64,000 nucleotides of DNA. It comes from Chitinophagaceae bacterium IBVUCB2 (GTDB lineage Bacteria > Bacteroidota > Bacteroidia > Chitinophagales > Chitinophagaceae). The notes under the pieces were generated by a model. It saw only the letters and a list, made by a program, of their open reading frames with translations, was not told the origin of the DNA and did no database searches. Shown piece by piece: positions 36,179-44,256 of this stretch. The number at the start of each line of letters is the position of its first letter. Within the stretch, counting starts at the first letter, position 1. Location of the stretch: the NCBI GenBank assembly GCA_002127295.1, contig NFUV01000001.1, positions 2,196,641-2,260,640 on the forward strand, in the 5' to 3' direction. The position numbers were made by a program, and so were the translations under genes.

Positions 36179-37069
36179 TTAATCAGGAAATATACTCCAG
36201 AATAAAAGTACAATTCTTCGTCGCGGATCATTTATTGTATAATCTGTTATTTTAGGATTGGGAAATTTCTCTCCTTTCCCTTCATGCAGAAATAAAAGAT
36301 TCCTGACATTATTACCGTCGGCAGATTTACCTACCGTAAATGTTTTTAGCAAGTCAATAACTGATTGAGCTCTTGCATTTGAAAGCTCTTTATTTATCTG
36401 CTCATTAGTCGGAGTAGCAGTAGTGTTAATACGGGGTACTAATTTTTTATATAAAAATGAACCTTCTTCAATAGCTGTTGCATCTGCATAACCTTTTGCA
36501 GTTATAACAAGTGACAAAGGAAAGTCTGGGTATTTTTTTACAAAATAATCGATCTCCTTTGCAACAGGGTCAAATATTTTTCCAATATTGTAAGCCACAG
36601 CGGGAGATAGATTGTATTGTCCCGGACCAAATAGAACATCCTGGTCTAACTTTATTACAGTATTGCGGTTTATCAATTCATTTATCAATGAAACTTTATC
36701 ACCAATTAATTTTGAAGTGCTGTTAGAAAAAGTGAGAGCTTGTTTTAACCTGTTCCAGTCATCTTTATTTACTGAAGTATTTCCGATAAGAATAGCATTT
36801 TGGGTAACCAGTTTATCAATTTCTGTATTGGTCATGCCAATAAATTTTTGCAAACGCAAACTTGCCGTATCATCAATTTCATTTTGATCTTGTTTATTTT
36901 GACGTTGCTGATCAAGGGCTTTTAATTTTTCACTATGCCGCACTAACTGGCTGTCAATAATGGCTAATTGTTGTTGGTGAGTGGTAACTTGTTTTTGAGG
37001 AACACAGGATGCGAAATGAAATACTGTGGTGAAGATGGCAAGCTGGTATAAGGTTTTTAGTGGTCGCAT
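36179..37069 (-). CDS. OmpA-like lipoprotein
   Basis: A 296-residue lipoprotein: lipobox HFASC (Cys near 22), a coiled-coil-prone stretch (HSEKLKALDQQRQNKQDQ), and a C-terminal part resembling an OmpA/MotB peptidoglycan-binding region (SNARAQSVIDLLK near residue 235, later NDPRRRIVLLF). The ATG at 37069 puts the lipobox at the normal distance. The OmpA match is weak. It abuts the second DUF4197 stop. Confidence 0.65.
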   Translation of the reverse strand: MRPLKTLYQLAIFTTVFHFASCVPQKQVTTHQQQLAIIDSQLVRHSEKLKALDQQRQNKQDQNEIDDTASLRLQKFIGMTNTEIDKLVTQNAILIGNTSVNKDDWNRLKQALTFSNSTSKLIGDKVSLINELINRNTVIKLDQDVLFGPGQYNLSPAVAYNIGKIFDPVAKEIDYFVKKYPDFPLSLVITAKGYADATAIEEGSFLYKKLVPRINTTATPTNEQINKELSNARAQSVIDLLKTFTVGKSADGNNVRNLLFLHEGKGEKFPNPKITDYTINDPRRRIVLLFWSIFPD

Positions 37070-37159
37070 GGTAACATGCTTTAGGTGCTTTCTAAAGATA
37101 AAACAGTATTGGGAGGAAAACAATTAATACCGGCGTGATATTTACCTATTTCATTGAAT

Positions 37160-38041
37160 TTATGAACCGGCCAAAAGCACCTGCCAGGCACCACCCAGGT
37201 CACCGGACTCTAATAATTTCTTTGCATAGCTGTGTAACTCCCTTTCCATATCCTCGGGATTAATGCTATAGTATTGAATGATTTGTTTCAGATGGTTGTC
37301 ATCAAAAGAAGGATCGATGGCAGGCATATCATGCACATTGGCCAGCATGCCCAGGTTGTTTCCCGATAATATTTTACTGTTACGAAGGGAAAGGGGAAGA
37401 CTATCAACGCCAATACCTAACTGTGTATTAGGTTTTGGCACCTGGAAGAGATTGTTTTCGTTGACGACACAATACCAATCGCCACCCAACCTGGCTACAT
37501 GATCAATTTTTCGCTGATCAATTTTTCTATTGCTATCCAGTAAAGAGTCGTCAATATGCATTACCAATACTTCACAAATAACTAAGTTGCCTGCACCCCC
37601 TTCATTACCTAATGGTTTTACTTCAACAACTTTGCACTCCATCTGCACTTTACTTTCTTTTACCATTGGGGGTTTTACTATGGAGGCAGCAATTTCTGTA
37701 AAACCGGCTTTTACAAATTCATTTATTTCTTTTGGGAACTCGCAACTGGCTAATGATGTTTGTTGCACCATATTATAGGTGACGATATTGATTACAACTT
37801 CCGGCACTTCCAAAACATTTTGTAAAGTATGCTTGGTAGTATTGTCTCTTACTCTTCTGGCAGGAGAAAAAACAACAATAGGCGGATTAGAAGAAAAGAG
37901 ATTGAAAAAACTAAATGGACTAAGATTTACATTGCCTGCTTTGTCAATTGTAGAGGCAAAGCAAATGGGTCGTGGTGCCACAACATGCTGTAAGTAGTAT
38001 TGCTTTTCGGCAGGGTTTAAATCTTTTAGCTCCAAAATCAT
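37160..38041 (-). CDS. Flavin reductase family (FMN-binding) protein
   Basis: A 293-residue flavin-binding protein of the flavin-reductase-like (split-barrel) family: VAPRPICFASTIDKAGNVNLSPFSFF (in shorter runs) and PPIVVFSPARR carry the FMN-binding strands. About 80 residues at the C-terminus, mostly helical, go beyond the basic domain. It lies 14 bases after the FAH-family gene on the same strand and is likely co-transcribed with it. This gene pair recurs in aromatic degradation contexts, but a pathway cannot be assigned here. Confidence 0.88.
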   Translation of the reverse strand: MILELKDLNPAEKQYYLQHVVAPRPICFASTIDKAGNVNLSPFSFFNLFSSNPPIVVFSPARRVRDNTTKHTLQNVLEVPEVVINIVTYNMVQQTSLASCEFPKEINEFVKAGFTEIAASIVKPPMVKESKVQMECKVVEVKPLGNEGGAGNLVICEVLVMHIDDSLLDSNRKIDQRKIDHVARLGGDWYCVVNENNLFQVPKPNTQLGIGVDSLPLSLRNSKILSGNNLGMLANVHDMPAIDPSFDDNHLKQIIQYYSINPEDMERELHSYAKKLLESGDLGGAWQVLLAGS

Positions 38042-38055
38042 AAAAAATCAGTGTG

Positions 38056-39060
38056 CTATTTCTTCAACTTTAAAATACTCCAGTCTGTTTCTTCTGCTAT
38101 AATTGTATTCGAAAGTTTACCAAGTCCGTCAATCTCCATCTCTATCACATCATTTGCCTGCAGCCATTGCTCAGGATAATTCGGGTCGTTTAGTTTTCCC
38201 GTGCCATTCAATTCTAAAAAGCAACCTGTGCCAACGGTACCACTACCAATAACATCCCCGGGATATAGATCAACGCCATACGATGCCCGTTCAATTATTT
38301 CTGCAAAGGTCCAATCCATATCGCCTACATTGCCATCACTTACCTGTTTTCCATTTACCCAACATTGCATGCGAAGATTCCATGCTTTGCCGGTATGATT
38401 TTCTTTCGACGGAATTTCAAAAGATTGAAGTTCATCTTTTGTTACCAGCCATGGGCCGATAGCCGTAGAAAAATCTTTTCCTTTGGCCGGACCAAGATTT
38501 AATAACATTTCCTCCATTTGCAAACGTCTTGCACTTATATCATTCATGATCATCAGGCCGGCAATATATTCATCTGCTTCAGCAGCTTTAATATTCCTGC
38601 CATGTTTGCCAATTACAATGGCAACTTCCAATTCAAAATCTAATTTTTCAAAATGATCAGGCATGCAGCTTACGGGACCTGGGCCAGTAATGCTGTGATG
38701 ATTAGTAAAATAAAAGATCGGGTATTGATCAAACTCTGCGATCATATCTACTTTCCGATTTCTTCTGGCTGCTGCCACATGTTGCCGGAATGCATAGCCA
38801 TCACGACAAGAAGTAGGAAAGGGAACAGGTGCAAGCAATTGCACATCTTTTAGTAAAACACCTCTGTTGCTTGTTCTTGTTCCTTCTTTCAGCAATAGTT
38901 CACCGGCTTGTGCAACTGGAAAATATTCTTCCCAATAATTTAAAAACAGGTTCATGCTGTTAGGAAGGTCGGGGTGCAACACTTCCATATCATATATAGT
39001 ATCATTTATTAATACACCGAGTTGCTCTCTTTCTTCTTTGAGGTAGGAAACTAACTTCAT
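38056..39060 (-). CDS. Fumarylacetoacetate hydrolase family protein
   Basis: A 334-residue FAH-fold protein. Metal ligands are likely in DFELEVAIVIG (E residues), with GYAFRQHV and PGDVIGSGTVGTG motifs of the active site. The length and architecture match full-length FAH-like proteins (fumarylacetoacetase or 2-oxo-hydroxy-acid hydrolases). It would cleave C-C bonds in aromatic or sugar-acid breakdown. It is upstream of the flavin reductase in the same operon. No homogentisate dioxygenase is nearby. Confidence 0.88.
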   Translation of the reverse strand: MKLVSYLKEEREQLGVLINDTIYDMEVLHPDLPNSMNLFLNYWEEYFPVAQAGELLLKEGTRTSNRGVLLKDVQLLAPVPFPTSCRDGYAFRQHVAAARRNRKVDMIAEFDQYPIFYFTNHHSITGPGPVSCMPDHFEKLDFELEVAIVIGKHGRNIKAAEADEYIAGLMIMNDISARRLQMEEMLLNLGPAKGKDFSTAIGPWLVTKDELQSFEIPSKENHTGKAWNLRMQCWVNGKQVSDGNVGDMDWTFAEIIERASYGVDLYPGDVIGSGTVGTGCFLELNGTGKLNDPNYPEQWLQANDVIEMEIDGLGKLSNTIIAEETDWSILKLKK

Positions 39061-39113
39061 ATTGAAATTTTATAGAGATGCGAAGTTAACAAGGTTGTTT
39101 GTAAATTGCCGGA

Positions 39114-40976
39114 ATGAAAAAATGGTTATTTATTTTCTTATTGCCGATACTGGCTTTTACTTATAACGAAGAGCCGCAAAGCTGGATTCGTATTAATCAG
39201 CTTGGCTATACTCCGGATGGAGTGAAAGTAGCGATTTGGTGTAGCAAGCAGCAGTTAGCCCTTAGCAGTTGGCAGTTGGTAGATGCGGTTTCAAAAAAAG
39301 TTGTTTCTTCCGGCAGTTCAGGAAAAGCATTTGGTACTTACGGACCTTTTAAAGAAACATATCGCTTAAACTTTTCTTCTTTTAAAAAACCCGGACGATA
39401 TTATTTACAAGCTGGCGGTGCTACATCACCAGAATTTACCATTGGCGATGATGTATATAAAGGAGCCGCCGATTTTTGTTTGCGTTATATGCGGCAGCAA
39501 CGAACCGGTTTCAATCCTTATTTAAAAGATAGTTGCCATACACATGATGGCTATGTATTGTACGGAGAAAAAGCAGGAATAAAAGACAGTACCAGAATTG
39601 ATGTGGTAGGTGGCTGGCATGATGCGTCTGATTATTTGCAATACTCAACAACATCTGCGAATGCTACTTATCATTTGCTGATGGCCTACCGTGATTTTCC
39701 CAAAGTATTTACAGATGAAAAACAAGCCAATGGTTTGGATGGAAAAAATGGAATGGCAGATGTACTCGACGAAGCAAAATGGGGATTGGATTGGTTATTA
39801 AAAATGCACCCGAGAGAAGATTGGATGTTTAACCAGATTGCCGACGACCGTGACCACATGGGTATGCGCATACCCAAGCAAGATACTTTTTATGGAAGAG
39901 GATTTGAACGGCCTGTATATTTTGTAAGTGGCGAACCACAGCAGCGGGGAAAGTTTATGAATAATACAACGGGAACAAGTTCTACGGCGGGGAAGTTTGC
40001 AAGTGCTTTTGCATTGGGAGCCGAAGTGTATAATGGTGTAGATACTATATATAGTGACTTATTACTTAATAAAAGCTCGTCAGCATTTTCGTTTGCAGTT
40101 AAAAAAAATGGTGTAACACAAACAGCTTCTGTAAAATCACCTTACATCTATGCAGAGGATAATTGGGTTGATGATTTAGAATTAGCAACTGCCACGGAAG
40201 CCTCTGCACACAAAGTGACTTGGAAAAGAAGAATGAGCAGATTGATACAGTATACAAAGACACATAAAGATGGATATCATTTGCCAAACCCTGGTTTGTT
40301 TATTGGAGGCTCTTACACCTATGCTAAGCAAGAACCCATCACTCCCTGGCTTGGTTCAGATACGGCGAAACATTATCAATGGTATCCATTCATCAATATC
40401 GGCCATTATGAATTAGCCAAACAATTAAAAGATAAAAGACGAGATACAATCATCAGTTACTATAAAGAAGGTATTGAGAGAGTTTGGAACAAAGCCCAGC
40501 AAAATGCTTTCTACCGTGGCGTTCCATTTATCTGGTGCAGTAATAATCTCACTACATCATTTGCTATTCAATGTTATTGGTATAGAGAATTAACTGGCGA
40601 TAAACAATTCTCAGAATTAGAACAAGCAAATTTCGATTGGTTATTCGGGTGCAATCCTTGGGGCACAAGTATGGTCTATGGCCTGCCCTCATGGGGAGAC
40701 ACACCTGTTGACCCACACTCTGCATTCACTCACATAAAAAAATACCCGATTGATGGCGGATTAGTGGATGGTCCGGTTTATGGAAGTATTTATAATAATC
40801 TCATCGGTATTAAATTATACGAACCGGATGAGTATGCAACTTTTCAAAGTGGCTTAGCGGTTTATCATGATGATTATGGTGATTACAGTACCAACGAACC
40901 AACAATGGATGGAACTGCTTCATTAATTTATCTATTGGCTGCGAAGGAGGCAGAAGCTAAGCCAAAAAAGAAATAG
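39114..40976 (+). CDS. Glycoside hydrolase family 9 with N-terminal Ig-like domain
   Basis: A 620-residue secreted glycosidase: signal peptide (MKKWLFIFLLPILAFTY), an N-terminal CelD-like Ig domain starting IRINQLGYTPDGVKVA, then the GH9 (alpha/alpha)6 barrel. The catalytic base Asp lies in VGGWHDASDY and the proton donor Glu in YSTNEPTMDGTAS near the end. GH9 enzymes are endoglucanases or exo-acting glucosidases/glucosaminidases; the specificity here is unknown. Its last codons form a slippery sequence and its stop lies in a hairpin, so that a -1 shift would fuse it to the downstream deacetylase. Confidence 0.92.
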   Translation: MKKWLFIFLLPILAFTYNEEPQSWIRINQLGYTPDGVKVAIWCSKQQLALSSWQLVDAVSKKVVSSGSSGKAFGTYGPFKETYRLNFSSFKKPGRYYLQAGGATSPEFTIGDDVYKGAADFCLRYMRQQRTGFNPYLKDSCHTHDGYVLYGEKAGIKDSTRIDVVGGWHDASDYLQYSTTSANATYHLLMAYRDFPKVFTDEKQANGLDGKNGMADVLDEAKWGLDWLLKMHPREDWMFNQIADDRDHMGMRIPKQDTFYGRGFERPVYFVSGEPQQRGKFMNNTTGTSSTAGKFASAFALGAEVYNGVDTIYSDLLLNKSSSAFSFAVKKNGVTQTASVKSPYIYAEDNWVDDLELATATEASAHKVTWKRRMSRLIQYTKTHKDGYHLPNPGLFIGGSYTYAKQEPITPWLGSDTAKHYQWYPFINIGHYELAKQLKDKRRDTIISYYKEGIERVWNKAQQNAFYRGVPFIWCSNNLTTSFAIQCYWYRELTGDKQFSELEQANFDWLFGCNPWGTSMVYGLPSWGDTPVDPHSAFTHIKKYPIDGGLVDGPVYGSIYNNLIGIKLYEPDEYATFQSGLAVYHDDYGDYSTNEPTMDGTASLIYLLAAKEAEAKPKKK

Positions 40977-40993
40977 CCTCCGGTTCAGGAGGC
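40944..40993 (+). other. Candidate programmed -1 frameshift signal
   Basis: Three parts in order: AAGGAGG (40944-40950), an SD-like stimulator 13 nt upstream; slippery A AAA AAG (40964-40970) exactly in the GH9 zero frame (CCA AAA AAG AAA TAG); and a 6-bp GC-rich hairpin GCCTCC-ggttca-GGAGGC (40976-40993) after a 5-nt spacer. This is the layout of the E. coli dnaX element. The -1 frame continues without a stop into the deacetylase. Alternatives: loss of one A from a longer A run, or a vestigial terminator. Confidence 0.55.
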
Positions 40994-41053
40994 CTTACTT
41001 ACAGTCGTGGTGCTATTATTCGGGGCGACAGTACACAAAAAAATATTGCATTA

Positions 41054-41695
41054 GTGTTTACGGGAGATGAATTTGGAGAAGGCAGTGGTTTTATAGCTGA
41101 AACATTGGACGAAGAGAAAGTAAAAGCTTCTTTTTTTCTTACGGGTAGATTTTATCGGAACAAGGATTTCAAAAAACCTATTCAGCAACTAAAAAAGAAT
41201 GGAAATTATTTAGCTGCCCATTCCGATCAGCATCTATTGTATTGCGATTGGATTAAACGGGACAGCCTGTTGGTAACAAAAAAGCAATTCAGTTTTGACC
41301 TGGCGGATAATTATACCAACATGGCCCGTCATGGGATCAATATTAAAAAAGCAACTTATTTTTTGCCTCCTTATGAATGGTATAATGATACCATTGCTGC
41401 ATGGACAAAAGACCTGAAACTGCAATTAATCAACTTTACACCCGGCACACTCAGCCATACCGACTATACCACCAGCAAGGATAAGAATTACCGCAGTAGT
41501 GAAACTATTTTCAATTCAATCATGAATTATGAAAAGCAAAAGCCAACCGGATTAAATGGTTTTCTCCTGTTGATGCATATTGGAGCCGGGCCCGATAGAG
41601 CGGATAAATTTTATAAATACCTGCCCCGTTTAATCAAAGAGTTGAAAGCCAAAGGCTATCATTTTCAAAGAGTTGATGAGCTTTTAAATCTTTAA
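41054..41695 (+). CDS. Polysaccharide deacetylase (NodB-like), no own start
   Basis: The NodB-fold deacetylase domain: TGDEFGEG (catalytic/metal Asp pair), AHSDQH (HxxxH zinc site), PPYEWYND and LLMHIGAG. It would remove N-acetyl or O-acetyl groups from a glycan. The only candidate start is GTG at 41054, which cuts the first core strand in half. The frame is open upstream to 40961 and the residues there (YSRGAIIRGD, then TQKNIALVFTGDEF) look family-like, so coding begins earlier. It lacks any signal peptide of its own although relatives are exported. The frame is -1 relative to GH9, with a frameshift signal at the junction. Confidence 0.85.
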   Translation: MFTGDEFGEGSGFIAETLDEEKVKASFFLTGRFYRNKDFKKPIQQLKKNGNYLAAHSDQHLLYCDWIKRDSLLVTKKQFSFDLADNYTNMARHGINIKKATYFLPPYEWYNDTIAAWTKDLKLQLINFTPGTLSHTDYTTSKDKNYRSSETIFNSIMNYEKQKPTGLNGFLLLMHIGAGPDRADKFYKYLPRLIKELKAKGYHFQRVDELLNL

Positions 41696-41739
41696 CTTAC
41701 TCTGAACTCTAAACCTCAAACTCAAAACCGGCCTTTCCT

Positions 41740-41747
41740 TATCTTTG
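41740..41747 (+). promoter_or_regulatory. -7 box before the fatty acid hydroxylase gene
   Basis: TATCTTTG, perfect -7 match, four bases before the ATG at 41752: a leaderless start. No -33 TTTG at the normal distance. Confidence 0.5.
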
Positions 41748-41751
41748 CCGC

Positions 41752-42423
41752 ATGGAATTCGAGAAAATTCATAACAAAGGGCAGGCGCAGCTTTTCAAGA
41801 ACCCCTACCTTGAAATGCTAACCAAAACACATCCATTAGTAATTTGGGGAATGTACACACCAGTAATGATTTATATGGTGTACTACAGCGGCACTATCGG
41901 CTTCACTACCGGGCGAATTGCCCTTACTTTTTTAGGCGGTATGTTCTTCTGGACTTTCTTCGAATATTTAGCACACCGCTTTTTATTTCATATGATTGCG
42001 AATAGCGGCCGGGCAAAAAAATTCATTTACACATTACACGGTAATCATCACCATTACCCAAGAGATAAGCAGCGGTTATTTATGCCGCCGGTACCAAGTC
42101 TTATTCTTTCATCTGCTATTTTTGGTTTGATGTATTTGTTGATAGGGGCAAAGACGTTTATGTTTTTCCCTGGTTTCTTATTGGGCTATTTAATGTATGG
42201 AACAATGCACTATGCTATCCATGCATGGAATCCTCCTTTCAAATGGATGAAGGGACTTTGGAGAAATCACCACCTCCATCATTATAAGAATGAACATAAT
42301 GGTTATGGCGTTAGTTCTACTATTTGGGATCATGTATTTGGAACCATGTTCGATTTAAAGAAAGAAAAAGAAGATAAAGACAAGGTGAAGGAATTAATGT
42401 TTGAGAAGAAGGAAAAGAAATAA
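41752..42423 (+). CDS. Fatty acid hydroxylase (sterol desaturase family)
   Basis: A 223-residue membrane di-iron enzyme. The histidine boxes are HRFLFH, HGNHHHYPRD, HYAIHAW and NHHLHHY, typical of fatty acid 2-hydroxylases (FA2H/Scs7). Four hydrophobic segments anchor it in the membrane. In Bacteroidota such enzymes may hydroxylate sphingolipid or fatty acyl chains; this is a family inference. It has its own -7 box and terminator, so it is a single-gene unit. Confidence 0.9.
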   Translation: MEFEKIHNKGQAQLFKNPYLEMLTKTHPLVIWGMYTPVMIYMVYYSGTIGFTTGRIALTFLGGMFFWTFFEYLAHRFLFHMIANSGRAKKFIYTLHGNHHHYPRDKQRLFMPPVPSLILSSAIFGLMYLLIGAKTFMFFPGFLLGYLMYGTMHYAIHAWNPPFKWMKGLWRNHHLHHYKNEHNGYGVSSTIWDHVFGTMFDLKKEKEDKDKVKELMFEKKEKK

Positions 42424-42451
42424 TTCAAAGTATTTTATATAAAGTAAGAGG

Positions 42452-42480
42452 GCTCTGTTTTTGACAGAGCTTTTTTATTT
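42452..42480 (+). terminator. Terminator of the fatty acid hydroxylase gene
   Basis: Seven-bp stem GCTCTGT/ACAGAGC (42452-42458 with 42464-42470), 5-nt loop, then TTTTTTATTT. Confidence 0.85.
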
Positions 42481-42508
42481 AATTATGTTTTGGCTTAACA
42501 GAATTGCT

Positions 42509-42516
42509 TAGGTTTG
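42509..42516 (+). promoter_or_regulatory. -7 box before the lipase gene
   Basis: TAGGTTTG, perfect -7 match; a TTTG at 42489-42492 lies 16 nt upstream, slightly short. The ATG at 42524 follows eight bases later, so the leader is very short. Confidence 0.5.
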
Positions 42517-42523
42517 ATATTGG

Positions 42524-43573
42524 ATGATATATATGAGAAAACATATTCTTCTTTTTATGGTTGTTGTTACAGTTGTTCTTGCAGCTTGTAAGTCTGGCAA
42601 AAAAGATGAGCAGCAATTGGCTCCATTCCTTTCGGCAAAAGACGCTATACAACTGAATCAACTTATTTATAAAGATAGTAGCCGGAATGCTTTTGCTAAA
42701 TATGCGCCGGCTTACGAAGTGATCTTTGTGCCCCAGCCAGTAAATGGCAATTATGCCATTATTGCAAAAAGCAAAGCTGCCAATCAATACGCATTAATAA
42801 TAAGAGGCTCAGTGATAGAATTCAGTAATGAAGGCTTTCAAAATTTTATTCTGCAGGATTTTAATATTTTTAAAATTAAATCCTGGAATTATACGGATAG
42901 TGTAAAAGATGCTTATATAAGTAACGGGGCATGGATCGGCTTTCAAAATTTGTTACTGCTGAGAGATATACAAACAGGATTAACCATCAAAGAATTTATA
43001 GAACAGAAAGTACCGGCTAATGCAAGTATAGTTATAACCGGTCATAGCCTTGGCGGCAATCTTGCCTACCCTTTAGCAGGATATTTAAAGAAGGAATTAC
43101 CTGTCGGCAAAAAGGAAAATCTTCAACTTATAACTTTTGGTGCACCGGCTGCGGGGAATGCCGCTTTTGTAAAAGATATGGAAGACAAATTTCCCAATGC
43201 GGAACGTTATACTACTGATATGGATATAGCATCAATTTTTCCGGATATTGAAGGAATACAACAAATGTCAAAATTGATAGGACTAGATACAATACTCCAT
43301 CTTGGCGCATTAACGAATAGTGTAATCGGGAAAGAGCTAAATGCTGGACGATTATTGGATTTAGCCGGCGAAATATTAGAAAGAACCAATGTAATAAATG
43401 AGACCAATAAATATGTACAGAGTCAAAAGCATCTCCGGCAATTAATGAATACATATATAGACTCTGCTACCTCTGGTTTATCTGTAGAGGCAATTTTCGA
43501 TAAAGCTTATCGCTTTCACAAAGTGGATAGATATGCAGAATTGTTGGGTGGAGGAGCTTTAAAAGAAGATTAA
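42524..43573 (+). CDS. Lipase class 3-like lipoprotein
   Basis: A 349-residue lipoprotein with lipobox VLAAC (Cys near 24). The lipase_3 nucleophile elbow G-H-S-L-G-G (TGHSLGGNLAY, around residue 172) is intact, with GAPAAGNAAF and an acid in TDMDIAS after it; the catalytic His near the end is less clear (LRQLMNTYID region), so activity is likely but not certain. It probably acts on lipids at the outer membrane. The start at 42524 gives MIYMRKHIL; the next ATG (42533) would also keep the lipobox. It converges with the 106-aa gene with a 1-base gap. Confidence 0.82.
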   Translation: MIYMRKHILLFMVVVTVVLAACKSGKKDEQQLAPFLSAKDAIQLNQLIYKDSSRNAFAKYAPAYEVIFVPQPVNGNYAIIAKSKAANQYALIIRGSVIEFSNEGFQNFILQDFNIFKIKSWNYTDSVKDAYISNGAWIGFQNLLLLRDIQTGLTIKEFIEQKVPANASIVITGHSLGGNLAYPLAGYLKKELPVGKKENLQLITFGAPAAGNAAFVKDMEDKFPNAERYTTDMDIASIFPDIEGIQQMSKLIGLDTILHLGALTNSVIGKELNAGRLLDLAGEILERTNVINETNKYVQSQKHLRQLMNTYIDSATSGLSVEAIFDKAYRFHKVDRYAELLGGGALKED

Positions 43574-43574
43574 A

Positions 43575-43895
43575 CTACCATTTATTCTCATCATCAATAT
43601 CATTATCCCGCTGGCTGAATTGTTGGCGGGATTTTATTTTTTGTGCTTGCCGTTCTATCATCAGGTTGGCGATGAGCAAACCCGCATCTGTACCAGGATT
43701 GTCCTTTAATAATAATTTCAATTTTGTTTCATTTACATCCATCCGATAAAGTATGGAAATCAGTTTATCAAAATTGTTTGCGACCAACTCATTTACTGCA
43801 CTAATTAATAACTGCTTATTGAAAGAATAGTCATCGTCTCGAAGAACTATACCCATTTCTTTTGCTACTGCATTGATGATTTGTTCTTGTTCCAT
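43575..43895 (-). CDS. Hypothetical small protein
   Basis: A 106-residue, acidic-to-polar, helical protein with no signal peptide. It begins MEQEQIINAVAKEMG, contains SAVNELVANNFDKLISILYRMD and ends in a Gln/Arg/Asp-rich tail. I think of the family as an uncharacterised Bacteroidota cytosolic protein. The ATG at 43895 is used rather than an upstream start that only adds a non-conserved stretch. Confidence 0.65.
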   Translation of the reverse strand: MEQEQIINAVAKEMGIVLRDDDYSFNKQLLISAVNELVANNFDKLISILYRMDVNETKLKLLLKDNPGTDAGLLIANLMIERQAQKIKSRQQFSQRDNDIDDENKW

Positions 43896-44025
43896 TTGTA
43901 TATTTCTGCGGTTGCATAAAATTACATAGTTCATTTTTGTATAGAATATTTTATTTACCGGCGCAGTGGTGCAACAAAAACAATTTGATTGCGTATTTAC
44001 TTTTAAAGTATGCAGGACTTCACAT

Positions 44026-44124
44026 ATGCCAGGTTGCGAACCAAACCATGAACTTGGTGAGGAAACTCGACTGCGGGCTATAAATAGTTTTTATAATACT
44101 CTATTTCATTCTCAAATAATATAA
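44026..44124 (+). CDS. Candidate small ORF of 32 residues
   Basis: Starts ATG at 44026 and ends TAA at 44122-44124. The peptide has protein-like composition (EPNHELGEETRLRAINSFY), loosely reminiscent of the start of GAF-domain sensor proteins, in which case it would be a gene remnant. Open sequence also extends upstream to 43945 with GTG at 43966 and 43969. No ribosome-binding evidence is visible; weak. Confidence 0.2.
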   Translation: MPGCEPNHELGEETRLRAINSFYNTLFHSQII

Positions 44125-44225
44125 TACCCCAAGCTCCCGATCTTAATCTATACTAGGAATTTACCGCTCATACAATAAAATGTTAAAACAATTTTCTACG
44201 AATCATTCGTACGACAACAATCGTA

Positions 44226-44233
44226 TATATTTG
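44226..44233 (+). promoter_or_regulatory. -7 box before the TonB-type barrel gene
   Basis: TATATTTG, perfect -7 match, 23 nt before the ATG. A TTCG at 44206-44209 is a poor -33 with 16-nt spacing. Confidence 0.5.
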
Positions 44234-44256
44234 TTCCTTTAACCATTACCTACGCC

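Larger units (their letters stand above)
43896..44256. other. Intergenic region before the TonB-type barrel gene
   Basis: A 361-bp stretch between a minus-strand and a plus-strand gene. It holds a plus-strand small open frame at 44026-44124 and a -7 box at 44226-44233 for the barrel gene. No riboswitch or RNA family is recognised; a GAGGAAAC stretch near 44059 resembles only a fragment of RNase P RNA. Confidence 0.45.

Noticed and set aside
41054..41695. Independent GTG start for the deacetylase
   Set aside because: It would remove part of the first beta strand and the family-like residues just upstream, and leave the protein without a signal peptide.
44055..44080. GAGGAAAC segment suggesting RNase P or cobalamin riboswitch RNA
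   Set aside because: Only a few bases agree, and the other conserved segments of either RNA are missing.
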